From positions 7,006,001-7,070,000 of the forward strand of contig NZ_CP108474.1 in the NCBI RefSeq assembly GCF_036226445.1: a DNA stretch of 64,000 nucleotides. Reading direction: 5' to 3'. The position numbers and the translations under genes are program-made. This document shows positions 1 through 8,611 of the stretch, piece after piece. The DNA is from Streptomyces sp. NBC_01255. GTDB taxonomy: Bacteria; Actinomycetota; Actinomycetes; Streptomycetales; Streptomycetaceae. The notes under the pieces were generated by a model. It worked only from the letters and a program-made list of their open reading frames with translations, had not been told where the DNA came from and made no database searches. Each line of letters opens with the position of its first letter. Positions within the stretch are counted from its first letter, which is position 1.

Positions 1-1386
1 GTCTTCCAGTCCCTGCTGGCCTTCCCCAAGGGCGGCTCCGAGCCCGAGCCCGAGGCCGCCGACAAGTGCGGCTTCTCCGCGGGCAGCAAGGTCTACACCT
101 GCACCCTCCGGGACGGCCTCACCTTCTCCAACGGCAACCCGCTCACCTCGAAGGACGTCAAGTTCTCCTTCGAGCGGGCCCTCAGGATCGCCGACCCGTC
201 CGGTCCCGCGCCGCTGCTCTCCACGATCGCCTCCATCGAGACCCCCGACGAGCGGACCGTCATCTTCCGCCTCAAGGTCCCGGACGCCACCTTCCCCAGC
301 AAGATCGCCTCCGGCGCCGGCTCGATCGTCGACCACCGCGACTACCCCGCCGACGCCCTGCGCACCGACGGCAAGGCCACCGGCTCCGGTCTCTACAAGC
401 TGGACTCCTTCAGCGAGACCGAGGCCGGCTTCTCCGCCAACTCCGGCTACAAGGGCAACGCCAAGCCCAAGAACGGCGGAGTCACCCTCAAGCTCTACGG
501 CGGCGACCGCACGGCCCTCTCCAAGGCCCTCGCCGACGGCGAGGTCGACGTCGCCTACCGAGGCCTCTCCGCCGACGACATCGCCGCCCTCGAAACCTCC
601 GAGACCACCGACGACCGGGGCTTCGAGGTCACGCAGGGCAGCAGCGCCGAGGTCCAGCACCTCGTCTTCAACGTGAAGGACCCCGTCGTCGGCAAGCTCG
701 GCGTCCGCCGGGCCATCGCCCACCTCGTCAACCGCGAGGCCCTCGTCGAGGACGTCTACAAGTCGACGGCCACGCCGCTCTACTCGATCGTCCCGGCGGG
801 CATCGCCGGCCACAACACCGCCTTCTTCGACACCTACGGCAGCCCCGACAAGGCCAAGGCGAAGAAGGCCCTGCGCGACGCCGACATCACCGGCAAGGTG
901 AAGCTCACCCTCTGGTCCACGCCCAGCCGCTACGGCCCGGCCACCGACCAGGAGCTCAAGGCCATCGCCGGCCAGCTCAACGCCAGCGGCCTCTTCGAAG
1001 CCGACGTCAAGTCCGTCCCGTTCGACCAGTACGAGAAGGACATCGCCGCCGGCAAGTACGGCGTCTACGTCAAGGGCTGGGTCCCCGACTACCCCGACGC
1101 CGACAACTTCACCGCCCCCTTCTTCGGTGAGGGCAACGTCCTCGGCAACCACTACGGGAACGCCACCATCACCGGCGACGTCCTCCCGAAGACCGCCGCC
1201 CTCGCCGACCGCGCCGCCACCGCCGACGAGTACGGACAGCTCCAGGACATCGTCGCCGAGGAAGTCCCGCTCCTCCCGCTCTGGCAGGGCAAGCAGTACG
1301 CCGTCGCCCGCGACGACGTCACCGGCCTCGAATGGACCCTCGACGCCTCCACCGTCTTCCGCTTCTGGGAGCTGAAGAAGGGCTGA
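1..1386 (+). CDS. ABC transporter substrate-binding protein, solute-binding family 5 (partial)
   Basis: The open frame enters from the left edge, so the signal peptide and lipobox are missing; 461 codons remain. The visible part has the family-5 (oligopeptide/nickel) hallmarks: a DGLTFSNGNPLTSKDVKFSF-type stretch near residues 38-57, then GSGLYKL, LGVRRAIAHLVNRE and a C-terminal LPLWQGKQYAVARDDVTGLEW region. It would bind a peptide or similar solute outside the membrane and deliver it to a DppBCDF/OppBCDF-type importer. No permease or ATPase gene is visible, so partners would lie to the left or elsewhere. The gene ends against a strong bidirectional hairpin. Ligand cannot be told from sequence. 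Confidence 0.9.
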   Translation, partial: VFQSLLAFPKGGSEPEPEAADKCGFSAGSKVYTCTLRDGLTFSNGNPLTSKDVKFSFERALRIADPSGPAPLLSTIASIETPDERTVIFRLKVPDATFPSKIASGAGSIVDHRDYPADALRTDGKATGSGLYKLDSFSETEAGFSANSGYKGNAKPKNGGVTLKLYGGDRTALSKALADGEVDVAYRGLSADDIAALETSETTDDRGFEVTQGSSAEVQHLVFNVKDPVVGKLGVRRAIAHLVNREALVEDVYKSTATPLYSIVPAGIAGHNTAFFDTYGSPDKAKAKKALRDADITGKVKLTLWSTPSRYGPATDQELKAIAGQLNASGLFEADVKSVPFDQYEKDIAAGKYGVYVKGWVPDYPDADNFTAPFFGEGNVLGNHYGNATITGDVLPKTAALADRAATADEYGQLQDIVAEEVPLLPLWQGKQYAVARDDVTGLEWTLDASTVFRFWELKKG

Positions 1387-1402
1387 GCAGGTCCTGAGGG
1401 TG

Positions 1403-1451
1403 ACGGCGGAGGGGCCCGGCGCGCGACACGCGCACCGGGCCCCTCCGCCGT
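1403..1451. terminator. bidirectional intrinsic terminator hairpin
   Basis: A perfect 17-bp inverted repeat (1403-1419 with 1435-1451) with a 15-base loop sits between the convergent substrate-binding protein and response regulator genes. It lacks a U-run, as is usual in Streptomyces. Confidence 0.85.
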
Positions 1452-1468
1452 ACCGTCCGTCGCCAGGG

Positions 1469-2143
1469 CTACTGATTGCCGCCGGGCCGCACCAGACCGC
1501 TCTCGTACGCGTACACCGCGGCCTGCACCCGGTCCCGCAGGCCCAGCTTCGTCAGCACATGGCCCACGTGCGTCTTCACCGTCGTCTCGCTGACGAACAG
1601 ATCCGCCGCGATCTCCGCGTTCGACAAGCCACGGGCCACCAGCTTCAGCACCTCGACCTCGCGATCGGTCAGGGTGCTCAGGGTGTCCGGCACCTGCTCC
1701 TCGCCCGTCGGCAGATGCGCCGAGTACTTGTCGAGCAGCCGACGCGTGATCGACGGCGCCAGCATCGCCTCACCCGCCGCCACCACACGGATCGCCTGCA
1801 CCAGCTCGTTCGCCGGGGCGTCCTTCAGCAGGAAGCCGCTCGCCCCCGCCCGCAGCGCCTCCACCACGTACTCGTCGAGATCGAACGTGGTCAGCACCAG
1901 CACCTTCGCCGGACCGTCCCGACCCGGACCGGTGATCTGCCGGGTCGCCTCCACGCCGTCCATCCGCGGCATGCGGATGTCCATCAGCACCACGTCCGGC
2001 TGCAGCGCGCGCACCTGGTCCTGCGCCTGGAGACCGTCACCGGCCTCGCCCACCACGGCGATGTCCTGCTCCGCCTCCAGAATCATCCGGAAGCCGGTGC
2101 GCAGCAGCGGCTGATCGTCGACCAGGAGGACGCGGATCGTCAC
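1469..2143 (-). CDS. NarL/FixJ-family response regulator (orphan)
   Basis: 224 residues. The N-terminal receiver has the acidic pair D9/D10, phosphoacceptor D55 in VVLMDIRMPRMDG and a lysine near 83. The C-terminal LuxR helix-turn-helix contains LTDREVEVLKLVARGLSNAE and VSETTVKTHVGHVL. The GTG at 2143 is preferred because GGAG lies about seven bases upstream; a longer frame reaching 2236 has an unrelated arginine-rich head. The usual neighbour, a histidine kinase, is absent: upstream is a nuclease gene ending only 46 bases away, so the two may be cotranscribed. Target genes unknown. Confidence 0.92.
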   Translation of the reverse strand: MTIRVLLVDDQPLLRTGFRMILEAEQDIAVVGEAGDGLQAQDQVRALQPDVVLMDIRMPRMDGVEATRQITGPGRDGPAKVLVLTTFDLDEYVVEALRAGASGFLLKDAPANELVQAIRVVAAGEAMLAPSITRRLLDKYSAHLPTGEEQVPDTLSTLTDREVEVLKLVARGLSNAEIAADLFVSETTVKTHVGHVLTKLGLRDRVQAAVYAYESGLVRPGGNQ

Positions 2144-2189
2144 AAGGGCTCCTTCACGGGGCGGGCTGAGCTCAAGAGATGGGCTGCTG

Positions 2190-3092
2190 TCACGGTGCCG
2201 GCGGCGCCAGGTCCATTCTGCCCTGCCCCGATTCACCCGACTCCGGCGGGCGCGCGGAAACGATCTTCAGCGGATACACCGGGGGAGTCCCGCCGAACTC
2301 CGGACAGACCTCCTGATGGTCACACCAGCCGCAGAGCTTCGTCGGCCGCGGCCGCCAGTCGCCCGTCTCCGTCGCCAGCCGGATCGCGTCCCACAGCGCC
2401 AGGAGCTTCCGCTCCACCCGCAACAGGTCCGCCTCCACCGGGTCGTACGTCAGCACGTCCCCACTGCCCAGGTAGACCAGCTGCAACCGCCGCGGCAGCA
2501 CCCGCTTCAGCCGCCAGACCACCAGCGCGTAGAACGTCATCTGGAACAGCGCGCCCTCGCGGTACTCGGGCCGGGGCGCCTTGCCCGTCTTGTAGTCGAC
2601 GATCCGCACGTCGCCCGAAGGCGTCACGTCGATCCGGTCGATCACCCCGCGCAGCCGCAGCCCCGAGTCCAGCTCCGTCTCCACGAACAGCTCGCGCTCG
2701 GCCGGCTCGAGACGCGTCGGATCCTCCAGCGTGAACCACCGCTCGACCAGCCGCTCCGCCTCGCCGAGCCAGCCCGCGAGCCGCTCCCCGTCCGGATCCT
2801 CCGAGAACAGCTCGCCCAGCTCCGGCTTGGACTCCAGGAGCCGCTCCCACTGCCCCGGAACCATCGCCTTCGCCCGCGGCGCCGTCCGCTCCGTCGCCTC
2901 GTCGTCGAAGAGCCGCTCGAGCACCGCGTGCACCAGCGTGCCCCGCGTCGCCGCCGCACTCGGCTTCTCCGGCAGCCGGTCGATCACCCGGAACCGGTAC
3001 AGCAGCGGACACTGCATGAAATCGCTCGCCCGCGACGGCGACAACGACATGGGCGCCCGGGGCTCCGCCGGCACCTGCTCGCTCGTACTCAT
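2190..3092 (-). CDS. RecB-family PD-(D/E)XK exonuclease with Cas4-like Fe-S cysteines
   Basis: 300 residues. The nuclease core is readable: H55 (GTLVHAVLERLF), D152 (GVIDRID), then VDYK at 165-168 supplying D166 and K168, and Q184 with a following tyrosine. One cysteine near the N-terminus (C28) plus C254, C257 and C263 form the pattern that holds a 4Fe-4S cluster in AddB/Cas4-type nucleases. It probably processes DNA ends, but no helicase or Cas gene is adjacent, so this is a stand-alone nuclease of housekeeping type. The start ATG lies seven bases after a TAGGGT -10 hexamer with no ribosome-binding site, suggesting a leaderless mRNA. It is divergent from the site-2 protease gene. Confidence 0.9.
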   Translation of the reverse strand: MSTSEQVPAEPRAPMSLSPSRASDFMQCPLLYRFRVIDRLPEKPSAAATRGTLVHAVLERLFDDEATERTAPRAKAMVPGQWERLLESKPELGELFSEDPDGERLAGWLGEAERLVERWFTLEDPTRLEPAERELFVETELDSGLRLRGVIDRIDVTPSGDVRIVDYKTGKAPRPEYREGALFQMTFYALVVWRLKRVLPRRLQLVYLGSGDVLTYDPVEADLLRVERKLLALWDAIRLATETGDWRPRPTKLCGWCDHQEVCPEFGGTPPVYPLKIVSARPPESGESGQGRMDLAPPAP

Positions 3093-3216
3093 GACTCAGA
3101 CCCTACGACCCGCGACCGACAGCGAGCGGAATACCATCGACCTGGGACCCCGTCGCACTGCATGATCGAACCGTGACGCACCGACGATGGGTCACCCGTC
3201 GCGACGAAAGGAACCC
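3093..3216. promoter_or_regulatory. divergent promoter region, nuclease / site-2 protease
   Basis: A 124-base intergenic region. On the minus strand TAGGGT (3105 down to 3100) is positioned as a -10 for a leaderless nuclease transcript. On the plus strand a GAAAGGA ribosome-binding site (about 3205-3212) precedes the GTG at 3217; no convincing plus-strand -35/-10 pair stands out. Confidence 0.5.
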
Positions 3217-4407
3217 GTGAACCAGGACGAGCCCAAGCCGCAGCGGACCGAGGAGCCCGGCGGCGGGATCCTCATGGGCCGCCCCTTCGGCGTGCCCGTC
3301 TACGTCGCACCCAGCTGGTTCCTGGTCGCCGCCCTCATCACCTGGGTCTTCGGCGACCAGATCGAACGGGTCCTGCCCGAACTCGGCGCCGCCCGCTACC
3401 TCGTCTCCCTCTTCTTCGCCGTCGCCTTCTACGCCTCCGTGCTCGTCCACGAACTGGCCCACACGATCGCCGCGCTCCGGTTCAAACTGCCCGTGCGCCG
3501 CATCCAGCTCCAGTTCTTCGGCGGCGTCTCCGAGATCGAGAAGGAGACCGAGACCCCCGGCCGCGAGTTCGTCCTCGCCTTCGTCGGCCCGCTCTTCTCC
3601 CTCGTCCTCGCCGGCGTGTTCTATCTCTCGATGTACGCCGTCGAGCCCGGCACCATCCCCGGCGTCCTCCTCGCCGGCCTGATGATCTCCAACCTCATCG
3701 TGGCGATCTTCAACCTGCTGCCCGGGCTCCCCCTCGACGGCGGCCGCATGCTCCGCGCCGTCGTCTGGAAGATCACCGGCAAGCCCATGAGCGGCACCGT
3801 CGCCGCCGCCTGGGTCGGCCGCGCCCTCGCCGTCCTCGTCCTCATCGGCCTGCCCCTGCTCACCCGCACCGGCTTCCTCGGCAACGCCACCGACGACATC
3901 AGCGGCCTCGACACCGTCACCGACGCCCTCCTCGCCGCCATCCTGGCCGCGATCATCTGGACCGGCGCCGGCAACAGCCTCCGCATGGCCCGGCTCCGCG
4001 AGCACCTCCCCGAGCTCCGCGCCCGCACCCTCACCCGCCGCGCCATCCCCGTCGAACCCACCACCCCGCTCTCCGAGGCCCTCCGCCGCGCCAACGACGC
4101 CGGCGCCCGCGCCCTCGTCGTCGTCGACGGCGGCGGCGACCCCACCGGCATCGTCCGCGAGGCCGCCATCGCCGCCGTCCCCCAGCACCGCCGCCCCTGG
4201 GTCGCCGTCAGCGCTCTCGCCCAGGACCTCGCCGACGGCATGCGCGTCCCCGCGGAGCTCACCGGCCAGCCCCTGCTCGACCACCTCCGCGCGAGCCCGG
4301 CCACCGAGTACCTGGTCGTCGAGGAGACCGGGGAGATCTACGGCGTCCTCGCGACCACCGACGTCGAGCGCGCCTTCGTCCGGGCCATGGCACGACCGTC
4401 TGCGTAA
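3217..4407 (+). CDS. site-2 protease family zinc metalloprotease (M50) with C-terminal CBS region
   Basis: 396 residues. The membrane-embedded active site is visible: H78-E79-x-x-H82 (VHELAHT) and D174 in LPLDGGRMLRA. Hydrophobic segments flank both motifs, and the C-terminal 150 residues look like a degenerate CBS pair (PTTPLSEALRRANDAGARALVVV). Family members cut membrane-bound substrates such as anti-sigma factors within the bilayer. The substrate here is unknown. GTG 3217 is chosen over ATG 3187 because GAAAGGA sits correctly before it. It lies 26 bases before the tRNA methyltransferase gene, an arrangement conserved beside actinobacterial proteasome loci. Confidence 0.92.
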   Translation: MNQDEPKPQRTEEPGGGILMGRPFGVPVYVAPSWFLVAALITWVFGDQIERVLPELGAARYLVSLFFAVAFYASVLVHELAHTIAALRFKLPVRRIQLQFFGGVSEIEKETETPGREFVLAFVGPLFSLVLAGVFYLSMYAVEPGTIPGVLLAGLMISNLIVAIFNLLPGLPLDGGRMLRAVVWKITGKPMSGTVAAAWVGRALAVLVLIGLPLLTRTGFLGNATDDISGLDTVTDALLAAILAAIIWTGAGNSLRMARLREHLPELRARTLTRRAIPVEPTTPLSEALRRANDAGARALVVVDGGGDPTGIVREAAIAAVPQHRRPWVAVSALAQDLADGMRVPAELTGQPLLDHLRASPATEYLVVEETGEIYGVLATTDVERAFVRAMARPSA

Positions 4408-4421
4408 CCCTGGGCCCTTGA

Positions 4422-4427
4422 TAAGGT
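4422..4427 (+). promoter_or_regulatory. -10 element of a leaderless promoter for the tRNA methyltransferase
   Basis: TAAGGT ends exactly six bases before the ATG at 4434, and no Shine-Dalgarno sequence lies between. Transcription would start at or next to the A of the start codon. Confidence 0.6.
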
Positions 4428-4433
4428 GCTCAC

Positions 4434-5321
4434 ATGTCCGAACCGACCGGTGCCGCCCGCCGACGCGGGCCCTTCAAGGTCGGGGACCAGGTTCAGCTGA
4501 CCGACCCCAAGGGCCGTCACTACACGTTCACGCTCGAAGAGGGAAAGAACTTCCACACCCACAAGGGTTCTTTCCCGCACGACGAACTGATCGGCGCCCC
4601 CGAGGGCAGCGTTGTCCGCACCACCGGAAACGTCGCCTACCTCGCGCTGCGCCCCCTGCTCCCCGACTATGTCCTGTCCATGCCCCGCGGCGCCGCCGTG
4701 GTCTACCCCAAGGACGCGGGGCAGATCCTGGCCTTCGCCGACATCTTCCCCGGCGCGCGCGTCGTGGAAGCGGGAGTGGGCTCGGGCTCGCTGAGCAGCT
4801 TCCTCCTGCGCGCCATCGGAGACAGCGGCATGCTGCACTCCTACGAGCGCCGCGAGGACTTCGCCGAGATCGCGAAGGGCAACGTCGAGCGTTACTTCGG
4901 CGGCCCCCACCCGGCCTGGCAGCTGACCGTCGGCGACCTCCAGGACAACCTGTCCGACACGGACGTCGACCGCGTCATCCTGGACATGCTCGCTCCCTGG
5001 GAGTGCCTGGAGGCCGTCTCCAAGGCCCTGGTCCCCGGCGGCATCCTCTGCTGCTACGTGGCGACCACCACCCAGCTCGCGCGCACCGTGGAGTCCATCC
5101 GCGAGTTCGGCTGCTACGCCGAGCCGCAGCCCTGGGAGTCCATGATCCGCAACTGGCACGTCGAGGGTCTCGCCGTCCGGCCCGATCACCGCATGATCGG
5201 CCACACCGGCTTCCTCGTCACCGCCCGCCGCCTGGCGGACGGCGTCGAGCCCCCGATGCGCCGCCGCCGCCCCGCCAAGGGCGCGTACGGCGAGGACTAC
5301 GAAGGCCCCAACAAGGGCTGA
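4434..5321 (+). CDS. trmI: tRNA (adenine-58-N1)-methyltransferase
   Basis: 295 residues, the normal length for bacterial TrmI. An N-terminal beta domain (FKVGDQVQLTDPKGRHYTFTL, then HTHKGSFPHDELIGAPEGS) precedes a Rossmann methyltransferase fold with the SAM loop VVEAGVGSGSLS near residues 108-119 and the acidic residue in YERREDFAEIA. It makes m1A58 in the T-loop of tRNAs as a homotetramer. In many actinobacteria this gene sits immediately upstream of the proteasomal ATPase region, as here. The basic C-terminus is typical. Translation is probably leaderless. Confidence 0.95.
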   Translation: MSEPTGAARRRGPFKVGDQVQLTDPKGRHYTFTLEEGKNFHTHKGSFPHDELIGAPEGSVVRTTGNVAYLALRPLLPDYVLSMPRGAAVVYPKDAGQILAFADIFPGARVVEAGVGSGSLSSFLLRAIGDSGMLHSYERREDFAEIAKGNVERYFGGPHPAWQLTVGDLQDNLSDTDVDRVILDMLAPWECLEAVSKALVPGGILCCYVATTTQLARTVESIREFGCYAEPQPWESMIRNWHVEGLAVRPDHRMIGHTGFLVTARRLADGVEPPMRRRRPAKGAYGEDYEGPNKG

Positions 5322-5340
5322 CGCCCCGACATTCACACAG

Positions 5341-5386
5341 CGCCGCCGCCGAGTTCCCGCCCACGGGTGGGAACTCGGCGGCGGCG
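5341..5386 (+). terminator. intrinsic terminator after trmI
   Basis: A perfect 18-bp stem (5341-5358 with 5369-5386) closed by a 10-base loop, 19 bases after the trmI stop codon. Confidence 0.85.
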
Positions 5387-5501
5387 TCCTCATGTTCGGG
5401 CCCCGGCGCCGTGCGGCGAGACCCCAGCTGTTCCGTCCCCCTGTGACGTGTGGCACGATGCCCGAAACCCTCCGCACAGAGCCCTACAGGAGACGTCTCG
5501 C

Positions 5502-6086
5502 GTGCAGCCCTCCGCCGCCCAGGACCCCGCGGATCTGCCGGACCTCGCGCATACCCACGCCAGGCCGGCGCACTGGCTGGCGACCGCCACCGCGACCGCC
5601 GCGGTCGTCGCCCTCGCCGGACTGCTCCAGCCCGGCCCCGCCGGAGCCACGGCGGCCCCCGCCGCGCCCCGTCCGGCGCCCGCTCCGGAGGCCGCCACGG
5701 CCGACTACCCCGTGGAGTGCGGGGGAGGCCCGTACAAGGTCGCGAAGCGCGTCTCCGGCGACCTCGACGGCGACGGGAACCCGGAGACGGTTGCGGTCGT
5801 GCACTGCGAAGCGGGCTCGGGCACGCCGCCGAGCGGCGTCTACGTCCTCACCCGCGGCAAGGGCACGGGCGCCCCCGCGCGCGTGGTGGCCACGCTCGTC
5901 GCACCGCGGCAGGGCAAGAACGTCACCGAACTCGCCGTACGCGACGGAGCGGTACACGCCACGCTGCTCGGCTACTCGTCCCCCGACGTCCCCATGTGCT
6001 GCCCCGACGAGAAGGAGCAGGTCAGCTGGGTGTGGCAGGGCGGCGCCTTCGTCCGCGCCACCCGTGCCGAGGCGCGGAGCGCCTGA
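5502..6086 (+). CDS. exported hypothetical protein with FG-GAP-like calcium loop
   Basis: 194 residues. The head has a short polar N-terminus and a hydrophobic segment (WLATATATAAVVALAGLLQ, about residues 35-53) followed by an Ala/Pro linker, consistent with a signal peptide or N-terminal anchor; there is no lipobox cysteine. The outer domain contains GDLDGDGNPETVAVV, a VCBS/FG-GAP-type Asp loop, and four cysteines. GTG 5502 is chosen because AGGAGA precedes it; the frame extending further upstream is not protein-like. It is convergent with the ferredoxin gene, four bases apart. Function unknown. Confidence 0.75.
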   Translation: MQPSAAQDPADLPDLAHTHARPAHWLATATATAAVVALAGLLQPGPAGATAAPAAPRPAPAPEAATADYPVECGGGPYKVAKRVSGDLDGDGNPETVAVVHCEAGSGTPPSGVYVLTRGKGTGAPARVVATLVAPRQGKNVTELAVRDGAVHATLLGYSSPDVPMCCPDEKEQVSWVWQGGAFVRATRAEARSA

Positions 6087-6090
6087 CCCG

Positions 6091-6402
6091 TCACTCCGCG
6101 TCGGGGCCGTACACCTCGACCTTGTCGGCGACCCGGCGCACGTGGATGCAGTCGCCCGGGCACTCCTTCGCCGAGTCCACCACGTCCTGGAGCAGCGGCA
6201 GCGGCACCGGCGTCGTCGCCCCGCTGTCCTGGAGCAGCTCGTCGTCGGCGCTCTTCACATACGCGAGCCCGTCGATGTCCAGCTCGAAGACCTCGGGAGC
6301 GTACTGCGCGCAGATCCCGTCCCCGGTGCACAGGTCCTGATCGATCCAGACCTCCAGCGCCTCTTCGACGCCCGTAGCCGGGGCCTCGTTCTGCACGGTC
6401 AT
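6091..6402 (-). CDS. single-cluster ferredoxin, 3Fe-4S type (Asp in second ligand position)
   Basis: 103 residues. The cluster motif reads C25-T-G-D28-G-I-C31 with a distal C81-P82, so the second of the four usual cysteines is replaced by D28. That pattern normally gives a 3Fe-4S or Asp-ligated 4Fe-4S cluster. C85 is an extra cysteine. Such ferredoxins donate electrons to cytochromes P450 and other oxygenases. The copy next to the proteasome ATPase is conserved in Streptomyces, but its partner is not known from this sequence. AGGAG lies just upstream of the ATG. Confidence 0.9.
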   Translation of the reverse strand: MTVQNEAPATGVEEALEVWIDQDLCTGDGICAQYAPEVFELDIDGLAYVKSADDELLQDSGATTPVPLPLLQDVVDSAKECPGDCIHVRRVADKVEVYGPDAE

Positions 6403-6578
6403 TTCTCCTGCCGTTTCTGCTTCGCGCGGGTAAGTCGGGCCACCTCTGAAGGGTGTTGACCCATGACGACGATACAACCGCCCGCTTTCAGACGGCGAAA
6501 GGGTGGGTATTCCCCTGGCGAGAGGGGAAGCGCAAGGGTGAAGATCGGACACGGCCCGGAGTCTTTTTGATCTAGGGG

Positions 6579-6606
6579 TTTCAATCACCACCCACGCAGG
6601 TAGGGT
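6579..6606 (+). promoter_or_regulatory. candidate arc promoter
   Basis: TTTCAA (6579-6584), a 16-base spacer and TAGGGT (6601-6606) in the 242-base divergent region between the ferredoxin and arc. The predicted start near 6613 leaves a leader of about 30 bases carrying the GGAGGAGG ribosome-binding site. Confidence 0.45.
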
Positions 6607-6644
6607 CAGGAAGCGTCCAGCTCCCCTTGGAGGAGGTGAGGACC

Positions 6645-8411
6645 GTGGCAGCCCACGACGACGACATCAACCGCGGCATCCGGCCCGGGCGAGGGTCTGA
6701 GGACCCCGCCGGACAGGTTGCCTATCTCGAGCAGGAAATCGCCGTCCTGCGCCGCAAGCTCGCCGACTCTCCGCGACACACGAGGATTCTCGAAGAGCGG
6801 ATCGTCGAGCTGCAGACGAACCTGGCCGGCGTGTCCGCGCAGAACGAGCGGCTCGCCAATACGCTCCGTGAGGCCCGCGACCAGATCGTGGCCCTCAAGG
6901 AGGAGGTCGACCGGCTCGCACAGCCGCCGGCCGGCTTCGGTGTCTTCCTGCAGGCCAACGAGGACGGCACGTGCGACATCTTCACCGGGGGCCGCAAGCT
7001 CCGGGTGAACGTGAGCCCCAGCGTCGAGCTCGAAGAGCTCCGGCGTGGCCAGGAAGTCATGCTCAACGAAGCGCTCAACGTGGTCGAGGCCATGGAGTAC
7101 GAGCGTGCCGGGGACATCGTCACCCTCAAGGAGATCCTCGAGGACGGCGAGCGCGCCCTGGTGGTCGGGCACACCGACGAGGAGCGGGTGGTGAGGCTCG
7201 CCGAGCCTCTGCTGGACGTCACCATCCGTCCCGGCGACGCCCTGCTGCTCGACGCCAGGTCGGGCTACGTCTACGAGGTCATCCCCAAGAGCGAGGTCGA
7301 AGAGCTCGTTCTGGAAGAGGTCCCGGACGTCGACTACGACAAGATCGGCGGTCTGGGCAACCAGATCGAGCTGATCCGCGACGCGGTCGAGCTCCCGTAC
7401 CTCTATCCCGACCTCTTCAAGGAGCACGAACTCCGACCGCCCAAGGGCATCCTGCTCTACGGGCCGCCGGGCTGCGGCAAGACGCTGATCGCGAAGGCCG
7501 TGGCCAACTCACTGGCCAAGAAGGTCGCCGAGGTGACCGGCCAGCCCGCGGGGAAGTCCTACTTCCTCAACATCAAGGGGCCCGAGCTCCTCAACAAGTA
7601 CGTGGGCGAGACCGAGCGGCACATCCGCCTCGTCTTCCAGCGTGCGAGGGAGAAGGCGAGCGAGGGCACCCCCGTCATCGTCTTCTTCGACGAGATGGAA
7701 TCCCTCTTCCGCACCCGCGGATCCGGTGTCAGCTCGGACGTGGAGAACACCATCGTCCCCCAGCTGCTCGCCGAGATCGACGGTGTGGAGGGCCTGGAGA
7801 ACGTCATCGTCATCGGCGCCTCCAACCGCGAGGACATGATCGACCCCGCGATCCTGCGGCCCGGCCGGCTCGACGTCAAGATCAAGATCGAGCGTCCGGA
7901 CGCGGAGGCCGCGAAGGACATCTTCGCGAAGTACCTCACGGCCACCCTGCCGCTCCACACGGACGACATTTCCGAGCACAGCGGCTCGAAGGCCGCCGCC
8001 GCCCACGGAATGATCCAGTCGGTCGTCGAGCAGATGTACGCGGAATCCGAGGAGAACCGCTTCCTCGAAGTCACGTACGCCAACGGCGACAAGGAAGTCC
8101 TCTACTTCAAGGACTTCAACTCCGGCGCGATGATCCAGAACATCGTCGACCGGGCCAAGAAGATGGCCATCAAGGCCTTCCTCGACCACAACCAGAAGGG
8201 CATCCGGGTCTCCCACCTCCTCCAGGCCTGCGTGGACGAGTTCAAGGAGAACGAGGACCTGCCCAACACCACCAACCCCGACGACTGGGCCAGGATCTCC
8301 GGAAAGAAGGGCGAGCGGATCGTCTTCATCCGCACGCTCGTCACCGGAAAGCAGGGCGCGGACACGGGACGCTCCATCGACACGGTGGCCAACACCGGTC
8401 AGTACCTGTAA
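6645..8411 (+). CDS. arc: proteasome-associated AAA ATPase ARC/Mpa
   Basis: 588 residues starting at GTG 6645 behind GGAGGAGGTGAGG; the upstream TTG in frame lies inside the ribosome-binding site and is rejected. Order: N-terminal coiled coil (about 20-85) that captures Pup, two OB folds, then one AAA module with Walker A GPPGCGKT near 273-280 and Walker B VIVFFDE near 345-351. The chain ends in GQYL, the tail by which Mpa docks on the 20S core. The hexamer unfolds pupylated proteins and threads them into PrcBA. It is alone between a promoter and a strong terminator, so it is transcribed separately from dop and pup. Confidence 0.98.
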   Translation: MAAHDDDINRGIRPGRGSEDPAGQVAYLEQEIAVLRRKLADSPRHTRILEERIVELQTNLAGVSAQNERLANTLREARDQIVALKEEVDRLAQPPAGFGVFLQANEDGTCDIFTGGRKLRVNVSPSVELEELRRGQEVMLNEALNVVEAMEYERAGDIVTLKEILEDGERALVVGHTDEERVVRLAEPLLDVTIRPGDALLLDARSGYVYEVIPKSEVEELVLEEVPDVDYDKIGGLGNQIELIRDAVELPYLYPDLFKEHELRPPKGILLYGPPGCGKTLIAKAVANSLAKKVAEVTGQPAGKSYFLNIKGPELLNKYVGETERHIRLVFQRAREKASEGTPVIVFFDEMESLFRTRGSGVSSDVENTIVPQLLAEIDGVEGLENVIVIGASNREDMIDPAILRPGRLDVKIKIERPDAEAAKDIFAKYLTATLPLHTDDISEHSGSKAAAAHGMIQSVVEQMYAESEENRFLEVTYANGDKEVLYFKDFNSGAMIQNIVDRAKKMAIKAFLDHNQKGIRVSHLLQACVDEFKENEDLPNTTNPDDWARISGKKGERIVFIRTLVTGKQGADTGRSIDTVANTGQYL

Positions 8412-8418
8412 TACGCGC

Positions 8419-8459
8419 ACCGGCTGCGGATGTCCGGAAACCGGGCATCCGCAGCCGGT
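8419..8459 (+). terminator. intrinsic terminator after arc
   Basis: A perfect 14-bp stem (8419-8432 with 8446-8459) with a 13-base loop, eight bases after the stop codon. Confidence 0.85.
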
Positions 8460-8473
8460 GTATTCCTTCCAGC

Positions 8474-8511
8474 GTTTCTCCCGGCAGCACGGGTTTCTCC
8501 CGGAAGTACGG
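8474..8511 (+). repeat. two tandem 19-bp repeats upstream of dop
   Basis: GTTTCTCCCGGCAGCACGG at 8474-8492 is followed directly by a copy with two substitutions at 8493-8511. They lie about 45 bases upstream of a TAGGCT (about 8553-8558) that could be the dop -10, so they may be an activator or repressor site. Confidence 0.6.
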
Positions 8512-8611
8512 GAAATACCGCAAGTGATCTCCCCACCAGCGCTGAGCCGCTCTAGGCTCTTCGGTAACGCCGAGTCGCGCACTGTGAGCGACGCCGGGCA
8601 AGGAGGGCCGC

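Noticed and set aside
2190..3092. The Cas4-like nuclease as part of a CRISPR or defence island
   Set aside because: No repeats, Cas genes, helicase partner or other defence genes nearby; neighbours are housekeeping.
3103..4284. Acidic 393-codon minus-strand frame opposite the site-2 protease
   Set aside because: Antisense shadow of HELAH-containing M50 protease; low complexity Glu/Gly/Ala.
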